The translations under genes were made by a program, and so were the position numbers. The notes beneath the pieces are model-generated. The model did no database searches. It was not told where the DNA came from and saw nothing but the letters and a program-made list of their open reading frames with translations. Shown here one piece after another: positions 1 through 7,360 of a stretch of DNA of 64,000 nt (position 1 is its first letter; the number at the start of each line of letters is the position of its first letter). This DNA comes from Burkholderiales bacterium (GTDB taxonomy: Bacteria > Pseudomonadota > Gammaproteobacteria > Burkholderiales > Burkholderiaceae_C), in NCBI GenBank assembly GCA_016191525.1, contig JACPOK010000016.1:62001-126000 (forward strand). Direction: 5' to 3'.

Positions 1-382
1 CCTGGCCAGCGGGCCGATGACGCTGAAGCGCTATTGCGCGGCGCATCACCTGCTGGTGAGTTTTTCCGGCCGGCCGTTCGGCTTCGTCGATGAGGCGCTG
101 GCCTCGCTGGGCAAGAAGCGCCGCATCGTGCTCACGGTGAACCAGTTTTTCACCGCCGGCCGGGTAGTTTCGGCCTCGGACCTGCTCACCGTGCTGCCGC
201 GGCACTTCGTCGGGGTGACGGGCATGGCCGACGAACTGGTGATGCGCGAGCTGCCGTTCGACGTGCCGCCGGTGCACGTGGATTCGCTGTGGCACCGGCG
301 CCAGGGGCAGCGCAGCGACCACGCCTGGCTGCGGCTGGCGGTGGCCGCCGCCTCGGCCAAGGCCTTCGGCCCGGTGCGCTGA
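1..382 (+). CDS. LysR-family transcriptional regulator, C-terminal part (partial)
   Basis: The reading frame is open from the left edge and ends at 382, giving about 127 residues that lack the DNA-binding half. The visible part looks like the second lobe of a LysR effector-binding domain: a segment ending SFSGRPFGFVDEAL, then a strand/helix pattern reaching LLTVLPRHFV and a closing W-x-x-R-x-x-Q region (LWHRRQGQRSDHAWLR), which is typical of LysR C-termini. Target and ligand cannot be read. The gene stops only nine bases before the sigma54 promoter of the receptor gene that follows. Confidence 0.8.
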   Translation, partial: LASGPMTLKRYCAAHHLLVSFSGRPFGFVDEALASLGKKRRIVLTVNQFFTAGRVVSASDLLTVLPRHFVGVTGMADELVMRELPFDVPPVHVDSLWHRRQGQRSDHAWLRLAVAAASAKAFGPVR

Positions 383-390
383 ACTGGCGG

Positions 391-406
391 TGGCACGGGG
401 CTTGCA
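391..406 (+). promoter_or_regulatory. Sigma54 (RpoN) promoter, consensus match
   Basis: TGGCACGGGGCTTGCA matches the -24/-12 consensus TGGCACRNNNNTTGCW at every defined position. The GG (392-393) and GC (404-405) dinucleotides are 12 bases apart, as sigma54 holoenzyme requires. The predicted start is near 417, about 20 bases before the receptor ATG at 438 and upstream of its GAGGAG. I see no obvious enhancer palindrome close by; upstream DNA is LysR coding sequence. Confidence 0.75.
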
Positions 407-437
407 CAACAATGGGCCACACCCCGAGGAGCTTTTC

Positions 438-1418
438 ATGCATGTCCCCCGTCACCAGCCCGGCCGCCGCGCGGCCCTGAAAATCCTGGCGGCCGGCGCC
501 GCCGCAGTGGCCCTGCCCGCGCGCGCCTGGCCGGACAAGGCGGTCAAGATCGTCGTCACCTTCCCCGCGGGCGGCGCCAGCGACATCGTGGCGCGGGTGA
601 TGGCCGAGCAGCTGGGCCGCAAGCTGGGGCAGGCGGTGGTGGTGGACAACCGCCCGGGCGCGGGCGGCAGCGTGGGCGGCCTGGCGGTGACACAGGCGCC
701 GGCCGACGGCTACACCCTGATGCTGAGCAACTCCACCCCGATTTCCATCGGGCCCTTCGCCCTGGAAAAGCAGCCCTATGACCCGGTCGAAGGCTTCACC
801 CACATCGCGCTGATCGGCAATGCGCCCTGCGTAGTGATGGCCAATCCCCGGGCCGGCATTCGCGCGCTGCCCGACCTGGAAGCCATGGCCCGCCGCGGCG
901 GGCGGCTGGACTTCGGCTCGGGCGGGCCGGCCTCCATCGGCCATATCTACGGCGAGCTGATGAAAAAGACGATGGGCATCAACATGGTCCACGTGCCCTA
1001 CCGGGGCGGCGCGCCCATGACGACCGACCTGATCGCCGGGGTGATCCCCGTGGGCATCGACGTGCTCACGGCATTCGTGCCTTATTTCAAGAGCGGCCAG
1101 CTGGTGCCGCTGGCCGTGACCTCGGCCAACCGGTCGCCCCTGGTGCCCGACGTGCCCAGCGTGGTGGAGGCAGGCTACCGCAAGCTGGTGCTGGACAACT
1201 TCTTCGGCCTGTCGGGTCCGCCGAAGATGCCGGCCGACGTGGTGGCGCGGCTCAACTCGGCGTGCAACGAGGTGCTGGCCCAGGCCGACGTGAAGCAGAA
1301 GATGGCCGAGCTGGGCATCGCCACCTCACCGGTCAGCCCGGCGGCGTTCGCGGGCTTCGTCAAGGAGCAGGTGGCGCAGCTGTCGCCCACCGTCAAGGCG
1401 GCAGGGGTTCGCCTGTAA
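438..1418 (+). CDS. Bug-family tripartite tricarboxylate transporter (TTT) substrate-binding protein
   Basis: A 326-residue periplasmic receptor of the TctC/Bug family, which binds carboxylates and related small molecules. The N-terminus has a twin-arginine-like signal (GRRAALK followed by an alanine-rich stretch ending ARA-WP). The mature part starts with the family hallmark VTFPAGGASDIVAR and continues with VDNRPGAGGSVG. The start at 438 is chosen because GAGGAG lies seven bases upstream; an in-frame GTG at 390 has no ribosome-binding site and would overlap the promoter. No tctA/tctB membrane genes are adjacent, so this is an orphan receptor, as is common in Burkholderiales. Substrate unknown. 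A sigma54 promoter precedes it. Confidence 0.9.
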   Translation: MHVPRHQPGRRAALKILAAGAAAVALPARAWPDKAVKIVVTFPAGGASDIVARVMAEQLGRKLGQAVVVDNRPGAGGSVGGLAVTQAPADGYTLMLSNSTPISIGPFALEKQPYDPVEGFTHIALIGNAPCVVMANPRAGIRALPDLEAMARRGGRLDFGSGGPASIGHIYGELMKKTMGINMVHVPYRGGAPMTTDLIAGVIPVGIDVLTAFVPYFKSGQLVPLAVTSANRSPLVPDVPSVVEAGYRKLVLDNFFGLSGPPKMPADVVARLNSACNEVLAQADVKQKMAELGIATSPVSPAAFAGFVKEQVAQLSPTVKAAGVRL

Positions 1419-1436
1419 GCAGGCGCTCGCTTTAGG

Positions 1437-1613
1437 TTAGCGGATGACGCTGAGGTAAGCCCGGGCTGCATCGCGCAGTTCCTGGGCCTGGTGCGGGTTG
1501 GAGCCGGCGCGGGCCTCGGCGCGCTCCAGCAGCTGATGGGCCACGCCATTGTTTTCGGCGGCCCCTTGGGCGGCGGGGAACAGGCGGGCGATCTGGGTAA
1601 AAACGGCGTACAT
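1437..1613 (-). CDS. 58-residue conserved-looking small protein of unknown function
   Basis: This frame was found by reading the minus strand. It encodes 58 residues beginning MYAVFTQIARLFPAAQGAAE and ending RAYLSVIR, with an internal HQLLERAEARAG. Composition is that of a real soluble, largely helical protein, in contrast to the arginine/proline-rich overlapping frames. The gene is convergent with the Bug receptor (18-base gap) and divergent from the histidine kinase gene. I recall similar small proteins in Comamonadaceae but know no function. A palindrome upstream (1655-1669) could control it. Confidence 0.6.
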   Translation of the reverse strand: MYAVFTQIARLFPAAQGAAENNGVAHQLLERAEARAGSNPHQAQELRDAARAYLSVIR

Positions 1614-1654
1614 GGTGGTTCACCCGGCGGGTGAGAGTTGCGATGAATCAAGAA

Positions 1655-1669
1655 TAGGGGTTTTCCCTA
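1655..1669. promoter_or_regulatory. Palindromic operator-like site TAGGG-N5-CCCTA
   Basis: TAGGGGTTTTCCCTA has perfect five-base arms around an AT-rich centre. It lies 42 bases upstream of the 58-aa gene (minus strand) and about 90 bases upstream of the kinase gene. The symmetry and position suggest a regulator-binding site for one or both divergent genes. The binding protein is unknown. Confidence 0.35.
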
Positions 1670-1757
1670 GGGTTACAACCCCAATCCAGGCCCGGGACCA
1701 TGCCCTTTGTGCATGGGTTGGCGGGGCCCCCAACATGGCAGAGGCTATGCTCCAGAT

Positions 1758-3710
1758 ATGACGCCCAGCACCCACGATGCATTGGCCGGCCCGGCACGCA
1801 GGCCCGCCGAATGGCTGGCCAGGGTGGCCGAGGTCGTCGAGGAAATGGTCTGGGTCTGGGACGATGCCAGCGGCAGCGTCACCTATGCCAACCCGGCGTT
1901 CCAGCGCTTCTGGGCGCTGTCGCCCACACAGGTCAATGCGCGCGATGCCATTGTCGGGCTGACCCATCCGGAGGACCAGGAGCGCATGCGCCAGGCCCGT
2001 TTGCGCCTGGGGGATCTGGCCTATACCGAGGAATACCGCGTCACGCAGCCGGCGGGCAAGGAACGCAAGGCGCGCACCGCCCGGCTGCGCGAGCATGCCT
2101 TCGCCACGCGCGGCGAACAGGGCGAGCTGCGCATCACCCACGTCGCGCGCGACATCTCCTGGCAGTTCGACACCACGGCGCAGCTGCGCGCGGAAATCAG
2201 CCGCCGCACCGATGCCGAGCGCAACCTGTCGGACGCCACCCAGCGGCTGCAGGCGCTGATCGCCACCGCCAACGACGCCGTCATCACCATCGACGAGCGC
2301 AGCCAGGTGATCGACTGGAACACGGCGGCCGAGCGCATGTTCGGCTGGACCCGCGGCGAGGTGCTGGGCCGCGTGCTCACGCAGCTGATCATCCCTCCCG
2401 CGCACCGCAAGTACCACGACGCCGGGATCGAGCGCTTCCTGCGCGACGGCACCGGCGGCGCCATCTTCAACCGCCGGGTCGAGACCATGGCGCTGCGCCG
2501 CAGCGGCGAGGAATTCCACGCCGAGCTGTCGGTCTGGCCGGTGCGCAGCGGCGACCAGTACACCTTCAGCTCGTTCGTGCGCGACATCTCGCGGCGCAAG
2601 ACCGCCGAGAAGGCGCTGGCCGATTCGGAAGCCAAGTACCGCAAGGTGGTGGAAAACGTGAACGAGGGCATCCTGGTCACGGCCGCCGGCCGCATCCTGT
2701 ACGCCAACCCGCGCGCGCTGGAGCTCACGGGGCTGGACGACGAGACCGCAAAGTCAAAACCGTTCATTGACTTCATCCACGCCGACGACCGCGAACTGGT
2801 GCTGGGCAACCACATGCGCCGGCTGCGCGGCGAGCAGGTGGAAAACCACTACCAGTTCCGCGTGATCCACCAGGACGGCAACGTAATCTGGCTGGAGATC
2901 AGCGCCGTGGTGTTCGAGTGGCAGAACACGCCCGCCACGCTGAACTTCCTGACCGACGTGACGCAGCGCCGCCAGGTCGAGCAGGAAATCCGCAGCGCGC
3001 TGGCCCGCGAGCGCGAGCTGTCGGAGCTGAAGTCGCGCTTCGTCGCGGTGGCGTCGCACGAATTCCGCACGCCGCTGGCGGCGATTCTTTCGTCGGTGGA
3101 ACTGCTGGATGACTACGGCTCGCGCCTGCCCGATGACGAGCGCAAGGAAATCGTCGGCCTGATCAAGAGCGCGGTGACCCGCATGAACGGCATGGTGGAA
3201 CAGGTGCTGCTCACCAGCCGGCTGGAGTCGGGCAAGTTTGTCTTCGAGCCCACGGCCCGCGCCGTGCCCGGCCTGCTGGTGCAGGTGGCCGCCGAGATGG
3301 ACCAGGCCCACCCGCAGGCGGCACGCATCGCCATGCGCTGCGAAGGCGTGGACGAGACCCGGATGGTCGATGTGCAGTTGCTGCGCCACATCCTGGTGAA
3401 CCTGCTGAGCAACGCGCTGAAGTATTCGCCGCCGGAAACCGAGGTGACATGCAGCGTCAGCGGCGACGGTGACCGTCTGCGCGTGGCCGTGACCGACCGC
3501 GGCATCGGCATCCCGCCGGCCGACCTGCCGCGCCTGTTCGAAACCTTCCACCGCGGCACCAACGTGGGCAACATCCAGGGCACGGGCATCGGGCTGCACA
3601 TCGTCAAGGAATGCGTGGAGCTGCACCTGGGCTCCATCGCGGTGGACAGCGAGCCGGGCCGGGGCACGACCTTCAGGGTGACGGTGCACGCGCCGGCCGC
3701 CGCCCCCTGA
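1758..3710 (+). CDS. Soluble multi-PAS sensor histidine kinase
   Basis: A 650-residue cytoplasmic kinase with no membrane segments. Three PAS-type modules occupy roughly residues 20-135, 160-285 and 295-415, each ending in a PAC-like stretch such as SFVRDISRRK and NFLTDVTQRR. The HisKA box follows with phospho-acceptor H434 in ASHEFRTPL, then the ATPase domain with N box NLLSNALKYSP, G1 box DRGIGIP and G2 box GTGIGLHIVKE. Start at 1758 is preferred over an upstream TTG (1707) for lack of support there. The response-regulator gene begins two bases after its stop, so the two are cotranscribed. The stimulus is unknown; the downstream globin makes O2, NO or redox state attractive candidates (inference). 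Confidence 0.88.
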   Translation: MTPSTHDALAGPARRPAEWLARVAEVVEEMVWVWDDASGSVTYANPAFQRFWALSPTQVNARDAIVGLTHPEDQERMRQARLRLGDLAYTEEYRVTQPAGKERKARTARLREHAFATRGEQGELRITHVARDISWQFDTTAQLRAEISRRTDAERNLSDATQRLQALIATANDAVITIDERSQVIDWNTAAERMFGWTRGEVLGRVLTQLIIPPAHRKYHDAGIERFLRDGTGGAIFNRRVETMALRRSGEEFHAELSVWPVRSGDQYTFSSFVRDISRRKTAEKALADSEAKYRKVVENVNEGILVTAAGRILYANPRALELTGLDDETAKSKPFIDFIHADDRELVLGNHMRRLRGEQVENHYQFRVIHQDGNVIWLEISAVVFEWQNTPATLNFLTDVTQRRQVEQEIRSALARERELSELKSRFVAVASHEFRTPLAAILSSVELLDDYGSRLPDDERKEIVGLIKSAVTRMNGMVEQVLLTSRLESGKFVFEPTARAVPGLLVQVAAEMDQAHPQAARIAMRCEGVDETRMVDVQLLRHILVNLLSNALKYSPPETEVTCSVSGDGDRLRVAVTDRGIGIPPADLPRLFETFHRGTNVGNIQGTGIGLHIVKECVELHLGSIAVDSEPGRGTTFRVTVHAPAAAP

Positions 3711-3712
3711 GC

Positions 3713-5065
3713 ATGGCGCGCGTCCTCATCGTCGACGACGACGCCGCACTGCTGCGCCTGCTGGCGCTGCGGCTGCGCGGCGAAGGCCACGACGCGATGG
3801 AGGCCGCCAGCGGCGAGGCCGCGCTGGCCCGGCTGGACCACGAGCTGCCGCAGCTGCTGATCACCGACCTGCGCATGGGCGGCATGGACGGCATGCAGCT
3901 GTTCGAGGCGGTGCACCGGCGCCACCCGCTGCTGCCGGTGCTGATGCTCACCGCCCACGGCACCATTCCCGACGCGGTGAAGGCGCTGCAGCGCGGCGTG
4001 TTCGGCTACATCACCAAGCCGTTCGAAGCGCGCGACCTGATGGCCGAAGTGGACCGGGCGCTGGCCGCCTCGCAGGCGCTGGGCGCCAACATCCCGATCG
4101 AGGGCGCGGCGCCGGGCGAGGCCTGGCGCGAGGCCATCCTGACCCGCAGCCCGCGCATGCAGCAGCTGCTGGCCGAAGCGCGGCTGATCGCGGCCAGCGA
4201 TGCCTCGGTGCTGGTGCACGGCGACAGCGGCACCGGCAAGGAGCTGCTGGCGCGGGCCATCCACGCGGCCAGCGCCCGCGCGGCGCAGCCAATGGTTGCG
4301 GTGAACTGCGGCGCCATCGCCGAGAACCTGATCGAGTCGGAGCTGTTCGGCCACGTGAAGGGCGCCTTCACCGGCGCGGTGCGCGACCGGCCGGGCCTGT
4401 TCGCCGAGGCCCAGGGCGGCACCGTGTTCCTGGACGAGATCGCCGAGCTGCCGCTGGCCATGCAGGTGCGCCTGTTGCGCGTGCTGCAGGAGCGCGAGGT
4501 GCGGCCGGTGGGCGCATCGCATTCGGTGGCCGTGAACGTGCGCGTGATCTCCGCGTCGCACCGCAAGCTGGACGCTGAAGTGGCGGCCGGGCGCTTTCGC
4601 GAAGACCTGTTCTACCGCCTGAACGTTGTCACGCTCACGCTGCCGGCGCTGGCCGAGCGGCGCGAGGACATCGCGTTGCTGGCGCAGCATTTCATGGCGG
4701 CGCTGGCCCAGCGCTACGGCAAGCCACTCGCGGGCTTCGCGCCCGGCGCGATGGAGTTGCTGGCCGCCGCCGCCTGGCCCGGCAACGTGCGGCAGCTGCA
4801 CAACGTGGTGGAGCAGTGCGTGGTGCTGTGCCCATCGCCGCTGGTGCCCGCGGCGTTGGTGCAGCGCGCGCTGGCCAGCCAGCAGGGCGAGCTGCTTCCC
4901 TTTGACGAGGCGCGCCGCCAGTTCGAGCGCGAGTACCTCACGCAACTGCTCAAGCTCACTGCCGGCAACGTGAGCCAGGCGGCGAAGCTGGCGCAGCGCA
5001 ACCGCACGGATTTCTATTCGCTGCTGGGCCGCCACCAGATCGAGCCGGGCGCCTTCAAGGCGTGA
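3713..5065 (+). CDS. NtrC-family sigma54-dependent response regulator
   Basis: A 450-residue regulator with the complete NtrC layout. The receiver has acidic pocket D8-D10 and phospho-acceptor D52 in ITDLRM. The AAA+ domain has Walker A GDSGTGKE at 170-177, the sigma54-contact loop GAFTGA at 217-222 and Walker B-like TVFLDEIAEL. A Fis-type helix-turn-helix closes the protein (NVSQAAKLAQRNRTDFYSLL). Length and order resemble GlrR/QseF, but the partner kinase differs, so I give no gene name. It is coupled to the PAS kinase. The next gene downstream has a sigma54 promoter with two palindromes, the likely target. Confidence 0.9.
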   Translation: MARVLIVDDDAALLRLLALRLRGEGHDAMEAASGEAALARLDHELPQLLITDLRMGGMDGMQLFEAVHRRHPLLPVLMLTAHGTIPDAVKALQRGVFGYITKPFEARDLMAEVDRALAASQALGANIPIEGAAPGEAWREAILTRSPRMQQLLAEARLIAASDASVLVHGDSGTGKELLARAIHAASARAAQPMVAVNCGAIAENLIESELFGHVKGAFTGAVRDRPGLFAEAQGGTVFLDEIAELPLAMQVRLLRVLQEREVRPVGASHSVAVNVRVISASHRKLDAEVAAGRFREDLFYRLNVVTLTLPALAERREDIALLAQHFMAALAQRYGKPLAGFAPGAMELLAAAAWPGNVRQLHNVVEQCVVLCPSPLVPAALVQRALASQQGELLPFDEARRQFEREYLTQLLKLTAGNVSQAAKLAQRNRTDFYSLLGRHQIEPGAFKA

Positions 5066-5083
5066 CATAAGCCCGCGCGCGGC

Positions 5084-5101
5084 TGTCGGTGTTTGCCGAC
5101 A
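5084..5101. promoter_or_regulatory. Enhancer-type palindrome 1 (candidate UAS)
   Basis: TGTCGGTGTTTGCCGACA is a perfect inverted repeat (TGTCGG/CCGACA, six-base spacer). Its centre is about 130 bases upstream of the -24 element of the globin promoter, in the range where NtrC-type activators bind. A nearly identical site sits 68 bases downstream. Confidence 0.65.
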
Positions 5102-5151
5102 TGCGCAAACCCTGGCGCAGCAAGGCTTGGCGCCGTTTTCATGCGCGGCCC

Positions 5152-5169
5152 TGTCTGTGTTTGCCGACA
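5152..5169. promoter_or_regulatory. Enhancer-type palindrome 2 (candidate UAS)
   Basis: TGTCTGTGTTTGCCGACA differs from palindrome 1 at one base and keeps TGTC-N10-GACA symmetry. Its centre is about 61 bases upstream of the -24 element. Two copies 68 bases apart suit binding of activator oligomers. Confidence 0.6.
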
Positions 5170-5190
5170 CCGGCAGACGCGTGGCGCACG

Positions 5191-5203
5191 CAAGTCGTTG
5201 ATT
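5191..5203 (-). promoter_or_regulatory. Candidate IHF-binding site
   Basis: The minus strand reads AATCAACGACTTG, matching the IHF consensus WATCAANNNNTTR at every defined base. It lies between the enhancer palindromes and the sigma54 promoter, where IHF usually bends DNA to bring activator and polymerase together. Confidence 0.5.
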
Positions 5204-5220
5204 TTGCTGGGGCCGCGCGC

Positions 5221-5236
5221 TGGCATGGATCTTGGG
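5221..5236 (+). promoter_or_regulatory. Sigma54 promoter of the globin gene
   Basis: TGGCATGGATCTTGGG fits the -24/-12 pattern with the invariant GG at 5222-5223 and the -12 element at 5232-5235 (TTGG instead of TTGC), with correct 12-base spacing. The predicted start near 5246 leaves a leader of about 29 bases containing AGGAGA before the globin ATG. Confidence 0.65.
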
Positions 5237-5274
5237 TTGTGAATGCACACACAACAACCCCAGGAGAAGATTCC

Positions 5275-5700
5275 ATGAGCCCCCAACAGATCGACCTCGT
5301 CCAGAAATCCTTCGCCGACGTCAAGCCCATCGCGGCCACGGCAGCCGAGCTTTTTTACAGCCGCCTGTTCACGCTGGACCCCAGCCTGCGCGGCATGTTC
5401 AAGGGCGACATGCAGCGCCAGGGCCAGATGCTGATGAGCATGATCGGCGCGGCCGTGTCCGGCCTGAAGAATCTGGAGACGCTGGCCCCGGTGGTGCGCC
5501 AGCTCGGTGCGCGCCATGCCGGCTACGGCGTGCGCACCGAGCACTACGCCACGGTGGGCAGCGCGCTGCTGTGGACGCTGGAGCAGGGCCTGGACGAGAA
5601 ATTCACGCCGGCCGTGCGCGATGCCTGGGCCGCCGCCTACGACCTGCTGTCTGAAGTGATGCAGCTGGGGGCGCTGGAAGAGGCCAGCACCACGGCCTGA
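5275..5700 (+). CDS. Single-domain bacterial haemoglobin (Vitreoscilla-type globin)
   Basis: A 141-residue haem globin without a reductase domain, expected to bind O2 or NO in the cytoplasm. The CD-corner Phe is F42 (GMFKGD), distal glutamines lie at 47-51, and the proximal haem ligand is H81 in ARHAGYGV. The Y-x-x-V-G-x-x-L pattern (HYATVGSALL) and C-terminal W-x-x-A-Y (AWAAAY) match Vgb and flavohaemoglobin globin domains. AGGAGAAG precedes the ATG. It stands behind a sigma54 promoter with two enhancer palindromes and an IHF site, directly downstream of a kinase/NtrC pair, which implies control by that pair. A role in NO or oxygen stress is inference. Confidence 0.9.
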   Translation: MSPQQIDLVQKSFADVKPIAATAAELFYSRLFTLDPSLRGMFKGDMQRQGQMLMSMIGAAVSGLKNLETLAPVVRQLGARHAGYGVRTEHYATVGSALLWTLEQGLDEKFTPAVRDAWAAAYDLLSEVMQLGALEEASTTA

Positions 5701-5729
5701 TCTGCTTCGGTGCCGTGGACAATAGGCTG

Positions 5730-6548
5730 GTGAGAATCCAGCTGCTGTCCGACCTGCACCTTGAGGTGCACCCGCATTTCGCCGCGCGCCCGGCGCCGGG
5801 CGCGGACCTGCTGGTGCTGGCCGGCGACATCGGCTCCTACCAGCGCGGCTCGCAGCTGGCCGATGCCGATTTCGGCCTGGCCCGGTTTTCCCCCCGCAAC
5901 GGCTGGCCCTGCCCCGTGCTGTTCGTGCCGGGTAACCACGAATACGACCTGCTCGACTTCGATGAGTGCCACCAGCGCCTGCGCGAGACCTGCGAGCGGC
6001 TGGGCATCACCTGGCTGGAGCGCGAAGTGCTCGTTTTCGGTGCCGTGCGCTTTGTCGGCACCACGCTGTGGAGCGATTTCGATGCGCTGGCCCTGGAGCC
6101 GGGCCGGCCCGAGCCGACGCTGCAGCAATTGCTCAAGGGCCGCGAGAAAGCATTCCGCGCCGCCAACTACTACCTGTCCAAGGCCGCGGCCACGCGCCGC
6201 GGCGAGCTGATGCTGGCCGAAGGCTGGCGTGAGCAGGCGCTGGTGTGCCAGCAATGGCTGCGGGAAGCACTGGCCACGCCGTTCGACGGCACCACGGTGG
6301 CCGTGACGCACTTCGCGCCCAGCCTGCGCAGCGCCGACCCGCGTTATGGCCTGACGCCCGGCACCGCCGGTTTCTGCAATTCGCTGGACGAGCTGCTGCC
6401 GCTGGCGCAGTGGTGGCTGCACGGCCACCTGCACTGCCGCCAGGACTACGTGGCCGGGGGCTGCCGGGTGGTCGCCAACACGCTGGGCTACGCCACCAAG
6501 GGCGAGCAGGACGATTTCCAGGAACAGCTGACGCTATTGATTCAATAG
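5730..6548 (+). CDS. Calcineurin-like metallophosphoesterase
   Basis: A 272-residue protein with all metal-binding blocks of the calcineurin-like fold: SDLHLE near the N-terminus (D8, H10), LAGDIG, PGNHEYD, then TVAVTHFAP and WLHGHLHC. The start is set at GTG 5730 (VRIQLLSDLHL); an in-frame GTG at 5715 would add five residues. It follows the globin gene by 29 bases on the same strand, so it may be cotranscribed. Substrate unknown. The last codons and stop fall in a copy of a short interspersed repeat (6533 onward), so the C-terminus LLIQ probably derives from that element. Confidence 0.85.
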   Translation: MRIQLLSDLHLEVHPHFAARPAPGADLLVLAGDIGSYQRGSQLADADFGLARFSPRNGWPCPVLFVPGNHEYDLLDFDECHQRLRETCERLGITWLEREVLVFGAVRFVGTTLWSDFDALALEPGRPEPTLQQLLKGREKAFRAANYYLSKAAATRRGELMLAEGWREQALVCQQWLREALATPFDGTTVAVTHFAPSLRSADPRYGLTPGTAGFCNSLDELLPLAQWWLHGHLHCRQDYVAGGCRVVANTLGYATKGEQDDFQEQLTLLIQ

Positions 6549-6597
6549 CTGCCCACGCAGACTAGGAGCGGCTTAGCGGGCTTTCAGCCCCTCAAAG
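6533..6597 (+). repeat. Interspersed repeat family 1, copy A
   Basis: It begins with the hairpin GCTATTGATTCAATAGC, followed by TGCCCACGC and a GAGCGGCTTAGCGGGCTTT tail that corresponds to the tails of four other copies in the window. It covers the 3' ends of two convergent genes and carries the stop codons of both (6546-6548 on plus, 6573-6575 on minus). Confidence 0.6.
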
Positions 6598-7190
6598 CAG
6601 GTGGCAAGCACCAGTTCGGTGATCTGCTCGTCGCTGTGCTGCCCGCCGGCCTTGAGGAACTCCAGCACCGGGTCGCAGGCCCGGGCGTACAGGGTGTACA
6701 GCACGGCGATGGGTGGCAAGCCGGCGTTCACATGGCCGCCCGCCTGGGCCGCCTCGATCCAGCCGCCCAGCCGGTCGCTGATGTCCAGCAGCGCGTCAAT
6801 GTACTCGCGGCTGCCGGCCAGCGCGGCGCGCAGGCTGGAGTTCTGGGTGGGCAGTGAGGGCATCTGGCCGGCCAGCTGCACCGACAGCATCCAGCGCACC
6901 GTGGCCTTGAGCTTGTCCAGCGGCGGCAACGCCGGCTCGATGTTGGCCAGGAAATCCCGGGCACGGCGCATCACGCGCACCATGGCCGCGGCGGCCAGGT
7001 CTTCCTTGCTGGGAAAGTGCTTGTACAGGCTGGCCTTGGCGATGCCCACCGAGGCGGCGACTTCGTCCACGGTCATGGCGTCAAAGCCTTTTTCAGCCAG
7101 CAGGCGGTTGACGCTTTCCATGATCGCTTCTTCCCGGGCCGCCAGCATCTGCTCCTTGAAGGATGGCTTGGCGGGGGCGAGGCTGTGCAT
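6573..7190 (-). CDS. TetR-family transcriptional regulator
   Basis: A 205-residue regulator. Residues about 15-65 form the TetR helix-turn-helix (AIMESVNRLLAEKGFDAMTV, then SVGIAKASLYKHFPSKEDLA). The C-terminal two-thirds is helical and of the AcrR-like ligand-binding type. It converges on the phosphoesterase gene, and its neighbour on the other side starts 170 bases away in the opposite direction. The target is not evident; the closest divergent gene is the thioredoxin-like one at 7361. Its extreme C-terminus lies in a repeat copy. Confidence 0.88.
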   Translation of the reverse strand: MHSLAPAKPSFKEQMLAAREEAIMESVNRLLAEKGFDAMTVDEVAASVGIAKASLYKHFPSKEDLAAAAMVRVMRRARDFLANIEPALPPLDKLKATVRWMLSVQLAGQMPSLPTQNSSLRAALAGSREYIDALLDISDRLGGWIEAAQAGGHVNAGLPPIAVLYTLYARACDPVLEFLKAGGQHSDEQITELVLATCFEGLKAR

Positions 7191-7360
7191 GCGGAAATTC
7201 TAGGGCCTAAAGCATGCGGCGCCGGTTACGTCTGACAACACCTGCACGAAGGGCTTTACACGCCGGTCATCACAGCCGCTATCGGTTGTGGAACACTTGT
7301 GCATCGTTCTTGCTTGCTCGCGTATCGCCTGAGTTTGTCTTCGACGAAAGGAAGGCGCCC

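Noticed and set aside
1736..1751. TGGCAGAGGCTATGCT as a sigma54 promoter for the PAS kinase
   Set aside because: Spacing is right but two positions deviate, and the predicted start would fall at about 1762, after the kinase ATG at 1758.
3113..5257. A 714-codon frame on the minus strand opposite the NtrC-type gene
   Set aside because: Arginine/histidine/alanine-rich shadow of the plus-strand kinase and regulator, with no domain pattern; several similar long shadows occur across the window because of high GC.
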